Positions 1-8,112 of a stretch of 64,000 nucleotides of DNA are shown here, in pieces. Location of the stretch: the NCBI RefSeq assembly GCF_003574315.2, contig NZ_AP025739.1:6386001-6450000 (forward strand), written 5' to 3'. The notes beneath the pieces are model-generated. The model saw nothing but the letters and a program-made list of their open reading frames with translations. It was not told the DNA's origin and made no database searches. The stretch is from Capsulimonas corticalis. Lineage in GTDB: Bacteria; Armatimonadota; Armatimonadia; Armatimonadales; Capsulimonadaceae. The stretch's first letter is position 1; every line of letters begins with the position of its first letter. Position numbers and translations under genes: made by a program.

Positions 1-2073
1 CTCCGCGCCGCCGATCTCCGTGATCAGGGCGAGGCCGAAGCCCTCAATGTTCACCGGTCCATCAATTGGAATAGACATCTGATAGTCGGGTAGATCGAAG
101 GAGACCGGGCGGATCGGCTGCGAGAGGCGCGCGGCCAGCACGCCGAGCGTGCGCTGCGCGGAATCGACCGATGCGATCGCCGCCGTCGCGTAAATAAAGA
201 CGCGGCGCTCCCCGACATAATTGAACGCCGTCCGGTTACTGATCGAATCCGTGTCCACGTAGTGCGCCGCGACGATCTCTCCGGTTTTCCCGTCTCGTCC
301 CAGCACCCAGAAGTCGTTCGCGAGCGGCTCCGTGGCGTCGGACTGCTTGACGCTGTTTGCAAGCGCTACCATGATAGCGGGGTTTGGTCCGCGCGCGGCC
401 GCGATCGGCATCTGCGTGAGCGTGTCGATCGGCGTCTGCTGGTAGATCGTCGGGATAGAGATCGTTCCGGCGAGCGCCGCGCGGGTGAAGTAGTCGCGGC
501 TGCAGTAATAAAACCGTCCGCCGATATCGTCGAACACATATCCGCTGAAGGTATCGCAGATGTGCTGGATAAACTCGTCGCGGCTCTGGCCGTTCGCTGG
601 GCGCCACAGCGGCTCTTCGCCGAAGTCCGCCTCGTCGAGCGTCACGCCATCCTCTTCGACGATAATATCCGCCGGGTCAACGCCGGCGTCGTAGAGGATG
701 CGGTAAACCGCGCTCGCGTGCGTCATCGCGTCGAAGCGCTGCGAGTCGGAGAGAAGCGAGTAGCGCAGCATCTTGCGCCGGCCGCTGCACGGTACGGTGA
801 TCTTGCTGTCCCGGCCGTCGATAAACTCCACTGGGTCCGAGTATCCCGAGAAGATCTCGGCCATGGCCGCGTCCACGCCATCCTGCTGAAGGTAGACCCT
901 CACCTTTCGGTTCCACAGGTCCTTGACGCTCGTCCAGCGGTCGTTCGGGTTGTCGAGCGTAAAACTGAAGGACTTTTGCCCGCGATCGCGTGAGAGCGTG
1001 AGATTCGCCGACTGCGGAGAGCCGATATTATTCGTCGTGTAGACGCGATTACCAAGTCCGCGGTCAAATCGGATATCGACGCCGAAGAGCTGCGGCGTCA
1101 CTGTAGACTTGGGCGCCGTCATCGTCACGGTCCAGGCGATCTGCTCGGGACGGTTCATGGGAGTCGGCGCATAGGCGTTCCCGGCGCCGTCCTTGAGTGA
1201 GAGCACGGCTGCGCAGCCGTCCTGCATCTCCGCCTGGACGCGCGCCTCGATCGGTCCGGCGACTGGCGCGTACGGCGTCGCGGTCGGAACAATGCCCACC
1301 GTGCCGGAATTTGCGATATTGCGCAAGGTATTGATCGTCAGCAACGCGCGCACGGCGGGATTAGGCGTCAGCGTGACCTGCGCCGATTCCGTCGTGACAT
1401 AATAGACGTCCTCGCCGGGTGTTCGCGCCCCCTTCAGCGCGTCGCTCGTGTCGGGACGCGTACCAGAGGAGACCTCAAAATAGGATCCCTGGTTTGTGAC
1501 AAAGAGGATCCGCCCGCGCCGCCATGGGATGATCGCGATCTGAAGCAGCTTGCCGATCAGGTCCTGACCGCCAGAGGCGAGCGGAACATCCTCAGCCAGG
1601 AATTGCTGTAGCGCCCCTGGCCGAAGGTCCTCGACATCCGCCGTGCCGTCGGCGTGGATATGGAGATTGAACCATTGCCCGAACTGGCAGACCAGGTAGT
1701 CATCAAGCGGCTGCCCGGAAACGCCGTAAACAAAGGTTTCGAGGAACAGGGCCTGGTTCGGATCGAACTGAGGCGAGACCAGCGTGCCGGAGGCGTTTCC
1801 CTTACTCGACATGAAGAGCGCGTTGTTATCACCGCGTTTGATCTGCTCCCAGGCGGTATTGTCGAGTGTGAAGTCGGTTAGTTTCGTCTTGCCGGCCGCC
1901 GCCGGCCAGGTCGCCTCAAAATTGATAGGCTTCAAGATGGCGCCTTGCCCGCTCGGCAGGATCCAGGCATTCTTCGTCACCATTTTGACCGGAGAGGACA
2001 TACCATGGACGACGCTGAAGCCCTCCTCGGTCACGAAACTGCCGGCGATATCGAGCTGGATGAGGAGGGCCAT
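1..2073 (-). CDS. Phage tail hub / minor tail protein (C-terminus beyond the window)
   Basis: The reading frame is open from ATG 2073 to the left edge (691 codons, no stop seen). AGGAGC lies 5' of the ATG. No enzymatic motif is visible. The beta-rich, Gly/Pro/Thr-rich sequence includes a stretch around residues 345-400 (key residues SFTLDNPNDRW, GYSDP) of the kind seen in siphophage distal-tail, hub and tail-associated proteins. It lies just downstream of the tape-measure gene in the leftward late operon, where the baseplate or hub protein is expected. The tail role is inferred from position and composition; the exact structural role is uncertain. Confidence 0.6.
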   Translation of the reverse strand, partial: MALLIQLDIAGSFVTEEGFSVVHGMSSPVKMVTKNAWILPSGQGAILKPINFEATWPAAAGKTKLTDFTLDNTAWEQIKRGDNNALFMSSKGNASGTLVSPQFDPNQALFLETFVYGVSGQPLDDYLVCQFGQWFNLHIHADGTADVEDLRPGALQQFLAEDVPLASGGQDLIGKLLQIAIIPWRRGRILFVTNQGSYFEVSSGTRPDTSDALKGARTPGEDVYYVTTESAQVTLTPNPAVRALLTINTLRNIANSGTVGIVPTATPYAPVAGPIEARVQAEMQDGCAAVLSLKDGAGNAYAPTPMNRPEQIAWTVTMTAPKSTVTPQLFGVDIRFDRGLGNRVYTTNNIGSPQSANLTLSRDRGQKSFSFTLDNPNDRWTSVKDLWNRKVRVYLQQDGVDAAMAEIFSGYSDPVEFIDGRDSKITVPCSGRRKMLRYSLLSDSQRFDAMTHASAVYRILYDAGVDPADIIVEEDGVTLDEADFGEEPLWRPANGQSRDEFIQHICDTFSGYVFDDIGGRFYYCSRDYFTRAALAGTISIPTIYQQTPIDTLTQMPIAAARGPNPAIMVALANSVKQSDATEPLANDFWVLGRDGKTGEIVAAHYVDTDSISNRTAFNYVGERRVFIYATAAIASVDSAQRTLGVLAARLSQPIRPVSFDLPDYQMSIPIDGPVNIEGFGLALITEIGGAE

Positions 2074-2133
2074 AAGAAACGCGCTCCTGGAGGCGGCGAT
2101 AATGAATTAGTAATGAATTGGTGTGCGCCAAAT

Positions 2134-4245
2134 TTAATGCTGTGCGCCCAGGCGACCGCCGGTCGTGCTGCCGCCGAACATCGTGGCGAGAACCGCCAGC
2201 ACTTCGTCAGCCGTCTCCTGCTTGAGCGTTTGTCGAACCTTGCCGTCAAGGGAAATGTTAATGATGGTTGGTCGCTTCGCCGCCTGGAGGAGCGCAGCCT
2301 TCATGGGATCCGCCGTCTTCGCCCCCGGGCCGCCGAGGGAACGGAAGAAGCGCCGGCCAATACCTGTGCGCTTCAGGACCTCGTCGTCGGAAATTCCGCC
2401 GCCGCCGATGATCGTCGCGATCGTTCGATCCATCAAATCGCGTTTGTCGGCGATCTTGGCGATTCGCGCTTTTTGTTGGAACTCTTCCGCCTCGTCCAGC
2501 AGCTTGTATTTCGCTCGATCGTCGGTGGCGAGCTTGGCGTTCGCCAGCAGCAGGTCATGCGCCTTCATGAGGTGCGCGATCTCGGTCGCCTTCGCGGCGT
2601 TCATTTGCTGCTGGGTGGCGTGCTGGTCCTTCAGGAGCGCGAGCTCGCGCTCATCGTGCTTGATGTTGTATTGGAGGTCCGCCGGCAGTTCGTATTTGTT
2701 CGCGGCCTCGCCGGCGGCTTCCTTGGCGCGAGTGGCGGCATCGGCTTTCGACATGTCGCCAGCAGTCTTCGCCTCAGCGGCTGCCTTGGCTTTCATCGCG
2801 GCGCGCTGCGGCGCGCCGCCCAGACGCATGAACATGTCATGCGTCTGGGCCATCTCACGCAGAAGCTTCGGATCATTAGGATGATCGCGCAACTTCTTGC
2901 GCAGGTCGGCCATACGGTTGATCTGGGCGGATAGATCCGTGACGCCGTCCCCGCGCAGCTTTGCGTCGTTCTCGGCCATCTGCTCGCCGAGGATTTTGTA
3001 TGCGCCGACGGCCGCCATGATCGCAGGAGTTGCGAGTATCGCCCCGCCGATGAGACCGGGAACGAGGGCGCCGGTTCCTTTGAGCCCGAAGCCGCCCATT
3101 TTCGCGATTCGGCCGGTCGCCCCCTCCGCCGCGCCCATGAAGCCGATCTTTCCAGGCATAGAGGCAAGCAGGTTCTTGAGAGCCTGCCATCTCGTAATGG
3201 TGCTGCCGAGTTCGCCTTTTTCTTTATCCAGAGTGCCGAGCTTATCGATCTCTGCTTTGTTCTCGTCCTTCGCGGCGATTTCTGCAAGTTTTTTGGCTCC
3301 GGCAAGACCTTTGAATCCTTTGCCGGAGGAATCGGCGGCAATCTTCGCGAGGTTGGCGGATGTCCTGAAATCACGAAGAGAGCTCGCGATTTTGAGCGCG
3401 GTCCCCACCGCGATCAGTCCGGCGGCCATACCGAGGAATTTGTCTCCAGCGCCAGGAACGTTTTTTATTGCGTCAGACACATTATTGATGGAATCCGCAA
3501 CCTTGTTGAGAATTGCGATCGTTGTGGTTAGCTTCGCCGCTCCTAGATTCGCCTGAAGACCGGTGATCGAGTCTTCGATCATGGAGGAGCTGCCGGATAA
3601 TGTCGTCCGTGATAGTTTCTCGTCGAGACCGGTATCCCCGCGCTTGGCCATAATCGAACGGATCGCCGCAAACGCCTGCTCCGGGGTAATTTTGCCTTGA
3701 ACGGTTTGTCCTGGCTTATACGGTAACCCGGCCGCCTCAAAGACTGCCGCTGTACTGATGCCAAGGCGAGGGAAGCCTTGCTGTCCGAGCGCGGATCCCG
3801 TTCGCCCAGTCTGGAGACGCTCCCACAGATTCGCCACTTCCTGAAGAGGCTTCCCGGTTGCCGCCGCAAGGTCGGCGATGTCCTTCAGATTATCCTTGAC
3901 ACTCATCTGATGAAGAACGAGCGACTGGGCGGCCTGACTGATTTCGAGGTATGTCGCCTTGGAAGCCAGACCGTACTTCTGGGCGAAGTCGAGATCAAAC
4001 GCAGCCTTTTGGGCGCCTTCGACCGCCGCCATTGCCTTCTTGATCTCATCGAGCTGGCCTGCAACTTTGATGGACTTCACGCCAAACGCGAGAGCGGCTG
4101 ACCCTGCGCCCAGGAAAACATTCCCCATGGCATTCAGGCGAGCGGTCTTGCCGGCGAATTCGTCTTGATTATTTGCAATTTTCCGCAGGACCGGGCTGAA
4201 ATCGTCCTGAAGAATTGCGCGCGTCAGCATCGTCTCGAATGACAT
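2134..4245 (-). CDS. Tail tape measure protein
   Basis: A 703-residue protein that should set tail length and line the tail tube before DNA ejection. The first 120 residues (FSPVLRKIANNQ, then QLDEIKKAMAAVEG) match the N-terminal helical region of the TP901 tape-measure type. Hydrophobic, glycine-rich helices at about 270-300 and 390-430 resemble the membrane-active segment of such proteins. Long charged helices rich in Ala, Lys and Glu follow (440-650). It is the largest protein of the late operon and precedes the tail hub, as expected. At 703 residues it is short for a siphophage, implying a short tail if undivided. Confidence 0.85.
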   Translation of the reverse strand: MSFETMLTRAILQDDFSPVLRKIANNQDEFAGKTARLNAMGNVFLGAGSAALAFGVKSIKVAGQLDEIKKAMAAVEGAQKAAFDLDFAQKYGLASKATYLEISQAAQSLVLHQMSVKDNLKDIADLAAATGKPLQEVANLWERLQTGRTGSALGQQGFPRLGISTAAVFEAAGLPYKPGQTVQGKITPEQAFAAIRSIMAKRGDTGLDEKLSRTTLSGSSSMIEDSITGLQANLGAAKLTTTIAILNKVADSINNVSDAIKNVPGAGDKFLGMAAGLIAVGTALKIASSLRDFRTSANLAKIAADSSGKGFKGLAGAKKLAEIAAKDENKAEIDKLGTLDKEKGELGSTITRWQALKNLLASMPGKIGFMGAAEGATGRIAKMGGFGLKGTGALVPGLIGGAILATPAIMAAVGAYKILGEQMAENDAKLRGDGVTDLSAQINRMADLRKKLRDHPNDPKLLREMAQTHDMFMRLGGAPQRAAMKAKAAAEAKTAGDMSKADAATRAKEAAGEAANKYELPADLQYNIKHDERELALLKDQHATQQQMNAAKATEIAHLMKAHDLLLANAKLATDDRAKYKLLDEAEEFQQKARIAKIADKRDLMDRTIATIIGGGGISDDEVLKRTGIGRRFFRSLGGPGAKTADPMKAALLQAAKRPTIINISLDGKVRQTLKQETADEVLAVLATMFGGSTTGGRLGAQH

Positions 4246-4325
4246 ATGGAATACACTTTCACAGGAGAACTGAACGCAATCCTTTGAGTCCTGGCGCCTG
4301 GGAATTAATCAATCGGAAACAACAA

Positions 4326-4349
4326 GAGCCTCGGCAGTTGCCGAGGCTC
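4326..4349. terminator. Hairpin with T-tract, probable bidirectional terminator
   Basis: An 11-bp perfect stem (4326-4336 with 4339-4349) with a 2-base loop, followed by TTTTCTTG on the + strand. It separates the tape-measure gene from the leftward regulator gene at 4440-4892. The T-tract favours stopping rightward transcription. The other strand has a weaker tract (CTTGTT). Confidence 0.6.
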
Positions 4350-4439
4350 GTTTTCTTGTATTGGTGTCAGTATCGCGCTATTCTGGGAGAAGCTTCAAAA
4401 ATTCGTCATTTTAGGAGAGCCTACGAACTTTGGCTGCCG

Positions 4440-4892
4440 TTATTCTGCTTCTTCGCCCAGTTTAGACATCACATCGCGTACCGCAACCGCGTAAGTCGAG
4501 CCTACTGGGATCTCTAGGTTTTGGCAATACACCGCCGCCAATACATCTGTACAGTTCCACAGACGACCAAGCAGCCAACGAATAGGCTTGTCTTCTCCGC
4601 CCACTTCCACAACACTGGATTCCTCAGTCAAGTCGCACCATTCACAGAACGCGTCACGCAGATGTGATGGGGCATGTCCCTTTCTCAAGCGATTAGGTGA
4701 CCCTGCGGGCCGCCCGCGCTCCAACGACCCACCTCGCCGTTCAAGATAGGCTTGTAAGTCTGTCTCTTCGACTGCCCATGCTCGCTCATTGATCTTGTGA
4801 AGGTTTACTCCTGCATTCTCCAAAGCCCTTTTTATACTTGAGCGCGAAACTCCGGCCTTTGTCGCCGCATCCGGCATTCCTATAAGTACCAT
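4440..4892 (-). CDS. Small putative DNA-binding protein (helix-turn-helix)
   Basis: 150 residues. Residues 6-50 (PDAATKAGVSRSSIKRALE, then a basic stretch and WAVEETDLQAYLERRGG) look like an excisionase or MerR-type helix-turn-helix with a wing. The remainder (WCDLTEES, GRLWNCTDVLAAVYC) is unrecognised. ATG 4892 lies exactly six bases after a TATAAT box and has no Shine-Dalgarno, so the mRNA is probably leaderless; Met6 (4877) is a fallback start with ATAGGA upstream. It is transcribed divergently from the rep cassette at 5036-7386, so it could regulate that cassette. Function is inferred only. Confidence 0.55.
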   Translation of the reverse strand: MVLIGMPDAATKAGVSRSSIKRALENAGVNLHKINERAWAVEETDLQAYLERRGGSLERGRPAGSPNRLRKGHAPSHLRDAFCEWCDLTEESSVVEVGGEDKPIRWLLGRLWNCTDVLAAVYCQNLEIPVGSTYAVAVRDVMSKLGEEAE

Positions 4893-4898
4893 GGATTC

Positions 4899-4904
4899 AT
4901 TATA
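4899..4904 (-). promoter_or_regulatory. -10 box of a leaderless promoter
   Basis: TATAAT on the minus strand, six bases before ATG 4892. Transcription would start at or next to the A of the start codon. The same spacing recurs at 49879, 51932 and 57260. No clear -35 box was found at 17 bases. Confidence 0.5.
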
Positions 4905-4937
4905 GCATAATATATTGCAACGTGTGCATCTTTATAC

Positions 4938-4966
4938 TTGACAAATAATGCGACATGTGTTACAAT
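4938..4966 (+). promoter_or_regulatory. Strong sigma-70 type promoter for the rep cassette
   Basis: TTGACA at 4938-4943 and TACAAT at 4961-4966 are separated by exactly 17 bases. The start would be near 4973, giving a leader of about 60 bases before the first gene. This is the best consensus promoter in the window and makes the 5.0-7.4 kb cassette independent of the leftward late operon around it. Confidence 0.75.
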
Positions 4967-5035
4967 ATATTAAGTTCAAAGAAAAACGCCGACCGTCTCT
5001 CCTGGAAAAAGTAACGATCGGCGCAGTGCGAAAGG

Positions 5036-5452
5036 ATGACTCTCACAATGTATTTTGACACAACAGGCGCACAAAAAGTTGCAGCCGCCGCCCCAAAGAA
5101 TTTCGCCGAGCTATCCTGGATCCGCGAGCAGGACCGCCAGAGCGCGCGTATCGCCGCCGCCGACGGCGCCGCAATCTCCGCGACCTTTTATTCCGTTCAA
5201 GACATCATCAGCCGCGCGTCCTTCGTTCGCAACGAGTGGGGAACGCTCACGGACTTCTCCGGTAAGTTTCTCCAAAGCGCCATGGATGTTACGATCGATG
5301 GATCGCGCTTCACCGTCTATTGCAAGAAAGGTGACGACGGACTGGAATGGTCCGCGCGCTGCCCGAGCCGTCGCCATCATCTCGCCGCCGCCGTCATCGA
5401 CGCGGTTCAGCGCCGGCTTGAGATGAGCCGCGCCCAGAAGGCGGTGAACTAA
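5036..5452 (+). CDS. Hypothetical protein, first gene of the rep cassette
   Basis: 138 residues, unrecognised. The N-terminal part is Ala-rich and helical. The C-terminal half has alternating beta pattern (VTIDGSRFTVYCKKGDDGLEW) and a final helix (HHLAAAVIDAVQRRLEMSR). GAAAGG abuts ATG 5036; ATG 5048 (MYFDTTG) is the better-spaced alternative start. It overlaps the next gene by one base (TAATG), so it is translationally coupled to the metallopeptidase-like gene. No membrane segment or signal peptide. Confidence 0.6.
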   Translation: MTLTMYFDTTGAQKVAAAAPKNFAELSWIREQDRQSARIAAADGAAISATFYSVQDIISRASFVRNEWGTLTDFSGKFLQSAMDVTIDGSRFTVYCKKGDDGLEWSARCPSRRHHLAAAVIDAVQRRLEMSRAQKAVN

Positions 5453-5985
5453 TGGTCCTGCAAAATGATCCTCAAAACCAGCCGACTTTCCGTACGATTT
5501 CGCGACGCGAGAAGCAGGACATTGCATCTGCTGTCGCACTCAAGATTAAAAGTCTCGTGAAGGGAGACCGCTCGGACGTCAGAAACTGGGTGAGGGCGGC
5601 TCACATCGTCGCCTTGATGGTGAAGACGGTTTCTTTCTGGTGTGCGGCGCAGCCAGAGATCGCGCATTTGGTCGATAAGACACGCGGGATATGCTGGAAA
5701 ATCCCGGAGATCAACGCATCCGAACACAACACGAATAAGCTCCGAGCGACCCTCATTATCTACGACGCGAGGCTGTCCGCCAAGGAGCAGATCCGGGTGC
5801 TGGCGCATGAAATGACGCACGCGATCCTCTGGAATACGGAATGGAGCTTTGAGCGCGATTTCGATCATCACGACGACTACGAAGGTTTTAATGGATCTCG
5901 TTATGATACCGTCGATCACCGGATCGCGCGCATGGTCGAGCACATCGTGGACAACCCCAAATTCTGGACCGAGCAGCAGGATTAA
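5452..5985 (+). CDS. Zinc metallopeptidase-like protein (HExxH)
   Basis: 177 residues. Residues 118-128 (AHEMTHAILWN) give a gluzincin-type HExxH with His119, Glu120 and His123. The acidic and His-rich stretch after it (DFDHHDDYEGF) may supply a third ligand. The upstream DARLSAKEQIRVLAHE is similar in layout to ImmA/IrrE and SprT-type phage peptidases, but I cannot assign the family firmly. It starts at the coupled ATG 5452 and is two bases from the rep gene. It may process a regulator of the cassette, by analogy with ImmA; that is inference. Confidence 0.6.
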   Translation: MVLQNDPQNQPTFRTISRREKQDIASAVALKIKSLVKGDRSDVRNWVRAAHIVALMVKTVSFWCAAQPEIAHLVDKTRGICWKIPEINASEHNTNKLRATLIIYDARLSAKEQIRVLAHEMTHAILWNTEWSFERDFDHHDDYEGFNGSRYDTVDHRIARMVEHIVDNPKFWTEQQD

Positions 5986-5987
5986 CC

Positions 5988-6860
5988 ATGTCCGAACAGG
6001 CCGACGAAACCTTCATCATGGTCCCGGATTCCGTCCTTGCGCGAACGGACTTGCAGCCGAACGAGAAACTCTTGTTCGGCCTTGTCTCCTCGCTCGCTTC
6101 CGGGCACGGTTACTGCTGGGCGTCGAACGCCTATCTCGCGAAGCGAATCGGCGTCAGTGACCGCCATGTCAAGAGACTGCTGTCCGAAATCGAGAAACGC
6201 CAAATGATCCGAAGCATTGTTCACAAGGACCGTCGCAATCAACGGCATATCTATATTACGTACTGCACGGTGCAGGTCCCTAGTGATCCACAGGTCCCTA
6301 GTGATCCACAGGTCCCTAGTGATCCACAGGTCCTTAGTGATCCACAGGTCCTTAGTGATCCACAGGTCCTTAGTGATCCACAGGTCCTCTCCTCGGGATC
6401 TACAGATCCCGACCCTAGGGACACGTGGGTCCTGTCATCGGGACACGTACGTCACCACGCTAGGGACGGAGGTGTCCCCATAATAGATAATCTAAAAGAA
6501 AACAAAAAAGAAAGAGAAAAAAGAATTGAAGAAATAGCGCCGGAATCGCGCGCTAACGCGCAAGATACTCTCTCTCCAGATTCTTCGTTTTTTGATCCTC
6601 TTTCTCCGGAGAAAAAAACAGACGAAGAAAAAGGCCGCCTCGGCGACATCGTTTGCGAAGTCGTTGTGTCTCACGAATCGAGAACTCTTTCGCGTCGCAC
6701 GAAGAAACAGGATTGGTCCGGAATGGATGATAAAGGCCGTCAGCCTTACCGCGAGGCGGCGCGGATCGAACTCATTGGGCTTGGGATCGACTGCCCACCG
6801 GCGTTGGCAATTGAAAGCCGGGCGTTTAACCTTTGGACACTTCACCAGAAAGCAGGGTAA
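5988..6860 (+). CDS. Helix-turn-helix replication initiator-like protein with internal iterons
   Basis: 290 residues. Residues 1-95 form a winged helix-turn-helix (LQPNEKLLFGLVSSLASGHG, then NAYLAKRIGVSDRHVKRLLSEIEKR) of the type found at the N-terminus of phage O-like and plasmid replication proteins. Residues 96-131 are six hexapeptide repeats (QVPSDP or QVLSDP) encoded by perfect 18-bp DNA repeats. A low-complexity Lys/Glu-rich stretch follows (LKENKKEREKRIEEI), encoded by very A-rich DNA. The C-terminal region (about 205-290) has a small domain with basic residues. The layout (HTH, iterons in the coding sequence, then an AT-rich tract) parallels lambda O. Replication function is inferred. 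Confidence 0.65.
   Translation: MSEQADETFIMVPDSVLARTDLQPNEKLLFGLVSSLASGHGYCWASNAYLAKRIGVSDRHVKRLLSEIEKRQMIRSIVHKDRRNQRHIYITYCTVQVPSDPQVPSDPQVPSDPQVLSDPQVLSDPQVLSDPQVLSSGSTDPDPRDTWVLSSGHVRHHARDGGVPIIDNLKENKKEREKRIEEIAPESRANAQDTLSPDSSFFDPLSPEKKTDEEKGRLGDIVCEVVVSHESRTLSRRTKKQDWSGMDDKGRQPYREAARIELIGLGIDCPPALAIESRAFNLWTLHQKAG
6273..6388 (+). repeat. Six 18-bp iterons inside the rep gene (putative origin)
   Basis: Six direct 18-bp copies start at 6273, 6291, 6309, 6327, 6345 and 6363. The unit is CAGGTCCCTAGTGATCCA in copies 1-3 and CAGGTCCTTAGTGATCCA in copies 4-6. A truncated seventh begins at 6381. Diverged CTAGGGAC and GGGTCC motifs continue to about 6470. There are no spacers, so this is not a CRISPR array. 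Period-18 iterons that keep the reading frame are typical of initiator-binding sites located inside initiator genes. Confidence 0.75.
6481..6540 (+). other. A-rich tract, candidate DNA unwinding element
   Basis: About 60 bases that are mostly A on the + strand, within an otherwise G+C-rich region and starting about 100 bp after the iterons. It is coding (rep residues about 165-184). By analogy with the AT-rich region next to the lambda iterons it could be where strands open. Inferred from composition and position. Confidence 0.4.
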
Positions 6861-6864
6861 CTCG

Positions 6865-7386
6865 ATGATGCACATACCAATATTCCGACTTGCTGAAGAA
6901 TTGGGACTTGACAGATCTAGTCTACTCAAATTCATCAAGAAATCTGGGTTCCAAATCATTACCTTACCGCGCACGCTGGGATCGCGCGGGCAAGCAGTTT
7001 CCGCTCTTACGAACGAAGATGCGGCACTGGTGCGAAAGTTACGTGGTTGTGGAGTGGAGCACCAAAAGGAAATGGCCCCGTCAGATCTACAAGGATATTT
7101 CTACGCAATCCAAATCATCCCTGAATTTGTTTCTATAAGAGTCAGACTTGGCTTCACAAGTGATGTATCGGCTCAATTGGTGGCTGTCCGTGTTTCGGCC
7201 CCAACGGCAATGCTCCTTAAGTTATGGCGTTGTCGTCCAGCATGGCAGGCGGCAGTCATTGATTCGATAACTCGTAGCGGATCAAAAATGATCCTCGGCG
7301 AAATCTACGAGTTCGATAGTGTAGAAGAAATGCTCTTGAGAGCAGACGCCTTTTTCACTCTCATGCCTGTCGATCCTACTCCTTAG
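6865..7386 (+). CDS. Hypothetical protein, possible T5orf172/GIY-YIG-like domain
   Basis: 173 residues from ATG 6865, four bases after the rep stop. Residues 1-45 (IFRLAEELGLDRSSLLKFIKKSG) look like a small helix-turn-helix. Residues 75-165 (FYAIQIIPEFVSIRVRLGFTSD, then LLKLWRCRPAWQAAVIDSI and IYEFDS) resemble the T5orf172/MUG113 branch of GIY-YIG folds: a beta strand ending in GFTSD, then a W, then a glutamate near EFDS. The usual catalytic Arg and Tyr are not clear. It is the last gene of the cassette, followed by a strong terminator. Confidence 0.55.
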   Translation: MMHIPIFRLAEELGLDRSSLLKFIKKSGFQIITLPRTLGSRGQAVSALTNEDAALVRKLRGCGVEHQKEMAPSDLQGYFYAIQIIPEFVSIRVRLGFTSDVSAQLVAVRVSAPTAMLLKLWRCRPAWQAAVIDSITRSGSKMILGEIYEFDSVEEMLLRADAFFTLMPVDPTP

Positions 7387-7422
7387 CACGCCGTGGTGCG
7401 GCCGGCAAGGACCGTCCATCAT

Positions 7423-7459
7423 AGAAGGACCGCTCTCCCGAATGGAGAGCGGTCCTTCT
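7423..7459. terminator. Strong bidirectional terminator
   Basis: A 16-bp perfect stem (7423-7438 with 7444-7459) and a 5-base loop lie between the convergent end of the rep cassette and the leftward tail genes. No long T-tract follows on either strand, but stem strength and position between convergent genes support termination both ways. Confidence 0.65.
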
Positions 7460-7478
7460 GCTGCGCCATCGGCGACGA

Positions 7479-8096
7479 TCAATTCTCCGACACCCCATCA
7501 TACACCGCGCCAGCGGCCGCGAATAATCCCGCAGTGACACCTATCGATACAGCGCTAAAGGCGCTGTATCCGCCTACGCTCGCCGAACCTTCTCCCATTG
7601 CGCCAAAACTGCCCGTAGACCCGCTCACCGGAGCGGAAGAGCGATTGTTCTCCGCAATCCCGCGTTTGATTTCTTTATCGACAGCATCGTGGAACGATTT
7701 CGTCGTTTTCAGGACGACGACGCGCATGATATCGCGCTTGCGCTCCCGGACGGTGCCGACCATGAACTTCGCGTGTTGAGAATCGTTCCAAATTGATACC
7801 GTCCACCGGTTTCCCGACTGCTGAACCCGCGTCCGCCACGAGTTCGCGAAATCGCCGCCACCAATATTGATCAGGTAGTCAGGAAATCCTGCGCTGCCAG
7901 CCGGCAGACGAGTGGCGTACGGATTGCCTTTATCTCTCAAGTCCTTTTTCGTAAGGCTGCCATGCGAGAGATTTTCCGCCACTCTTTTCATTTCGGTTGC
8001 ATGCAGTTTTGCAGCCGTTCGGAAACGAGCTTCGATATTACCGGCCAGGATACGTTTTCGAGCGGCAAGAGCCCCCGCATTGGTCACGAATGCCAT
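7479..8096 (-). CDS. Hypothetical structural protein of the tail operon
   Basis: 205 residues. N-terminal helices (ARFRTAAKLHATEMKRVAENLSHG) are followed by a beta-rich part (PDYLINIGGGDFANSWRTRVQQSGNRWTVSIWND). This resembles HK97 gp10-like connector or tail-completion proteins in size and secondary structure. The last 50 residues are Ser/Gly/Ala-rich. It sits between the tail assembly chaperone and the inserted cassette, so it is read late. Family assignment is uncertain. Confidence 0.5.
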   Translation of the reverse strand: MAFVTNAGALAARKRILAGNIEARFRTAAKLHATEMKRVAENLSHGSLTKKDLRDKGNPYATRLPAGSAGFPDYLINIGGGDFANSWRTRVQQSGNRWTVSIWNDSQHAKFMVGTVRERKRDIMRVVVLKTTKSFHDAVDKEIKRGIAENNRSSAPVSGSTGSFGAMGEGSASVGGYSAFSAVSIGVTAGLFAAAGAVYDGVSEN

Positions 8097-8112
8097 TTAC
8101 TTCATCCTGGCG

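Noticed and set aside
5452-5985. ImmA of the cassette
   Set aside because: HExxH is present but the surrounding sequence is not clearly ImmA; kept as metallopeptidase-like only.
6273-6388. CRISPR-like direct repeats
   Set aside because: Units are adjacent with no spacers and stay in frame within a gene, so they are iterons.
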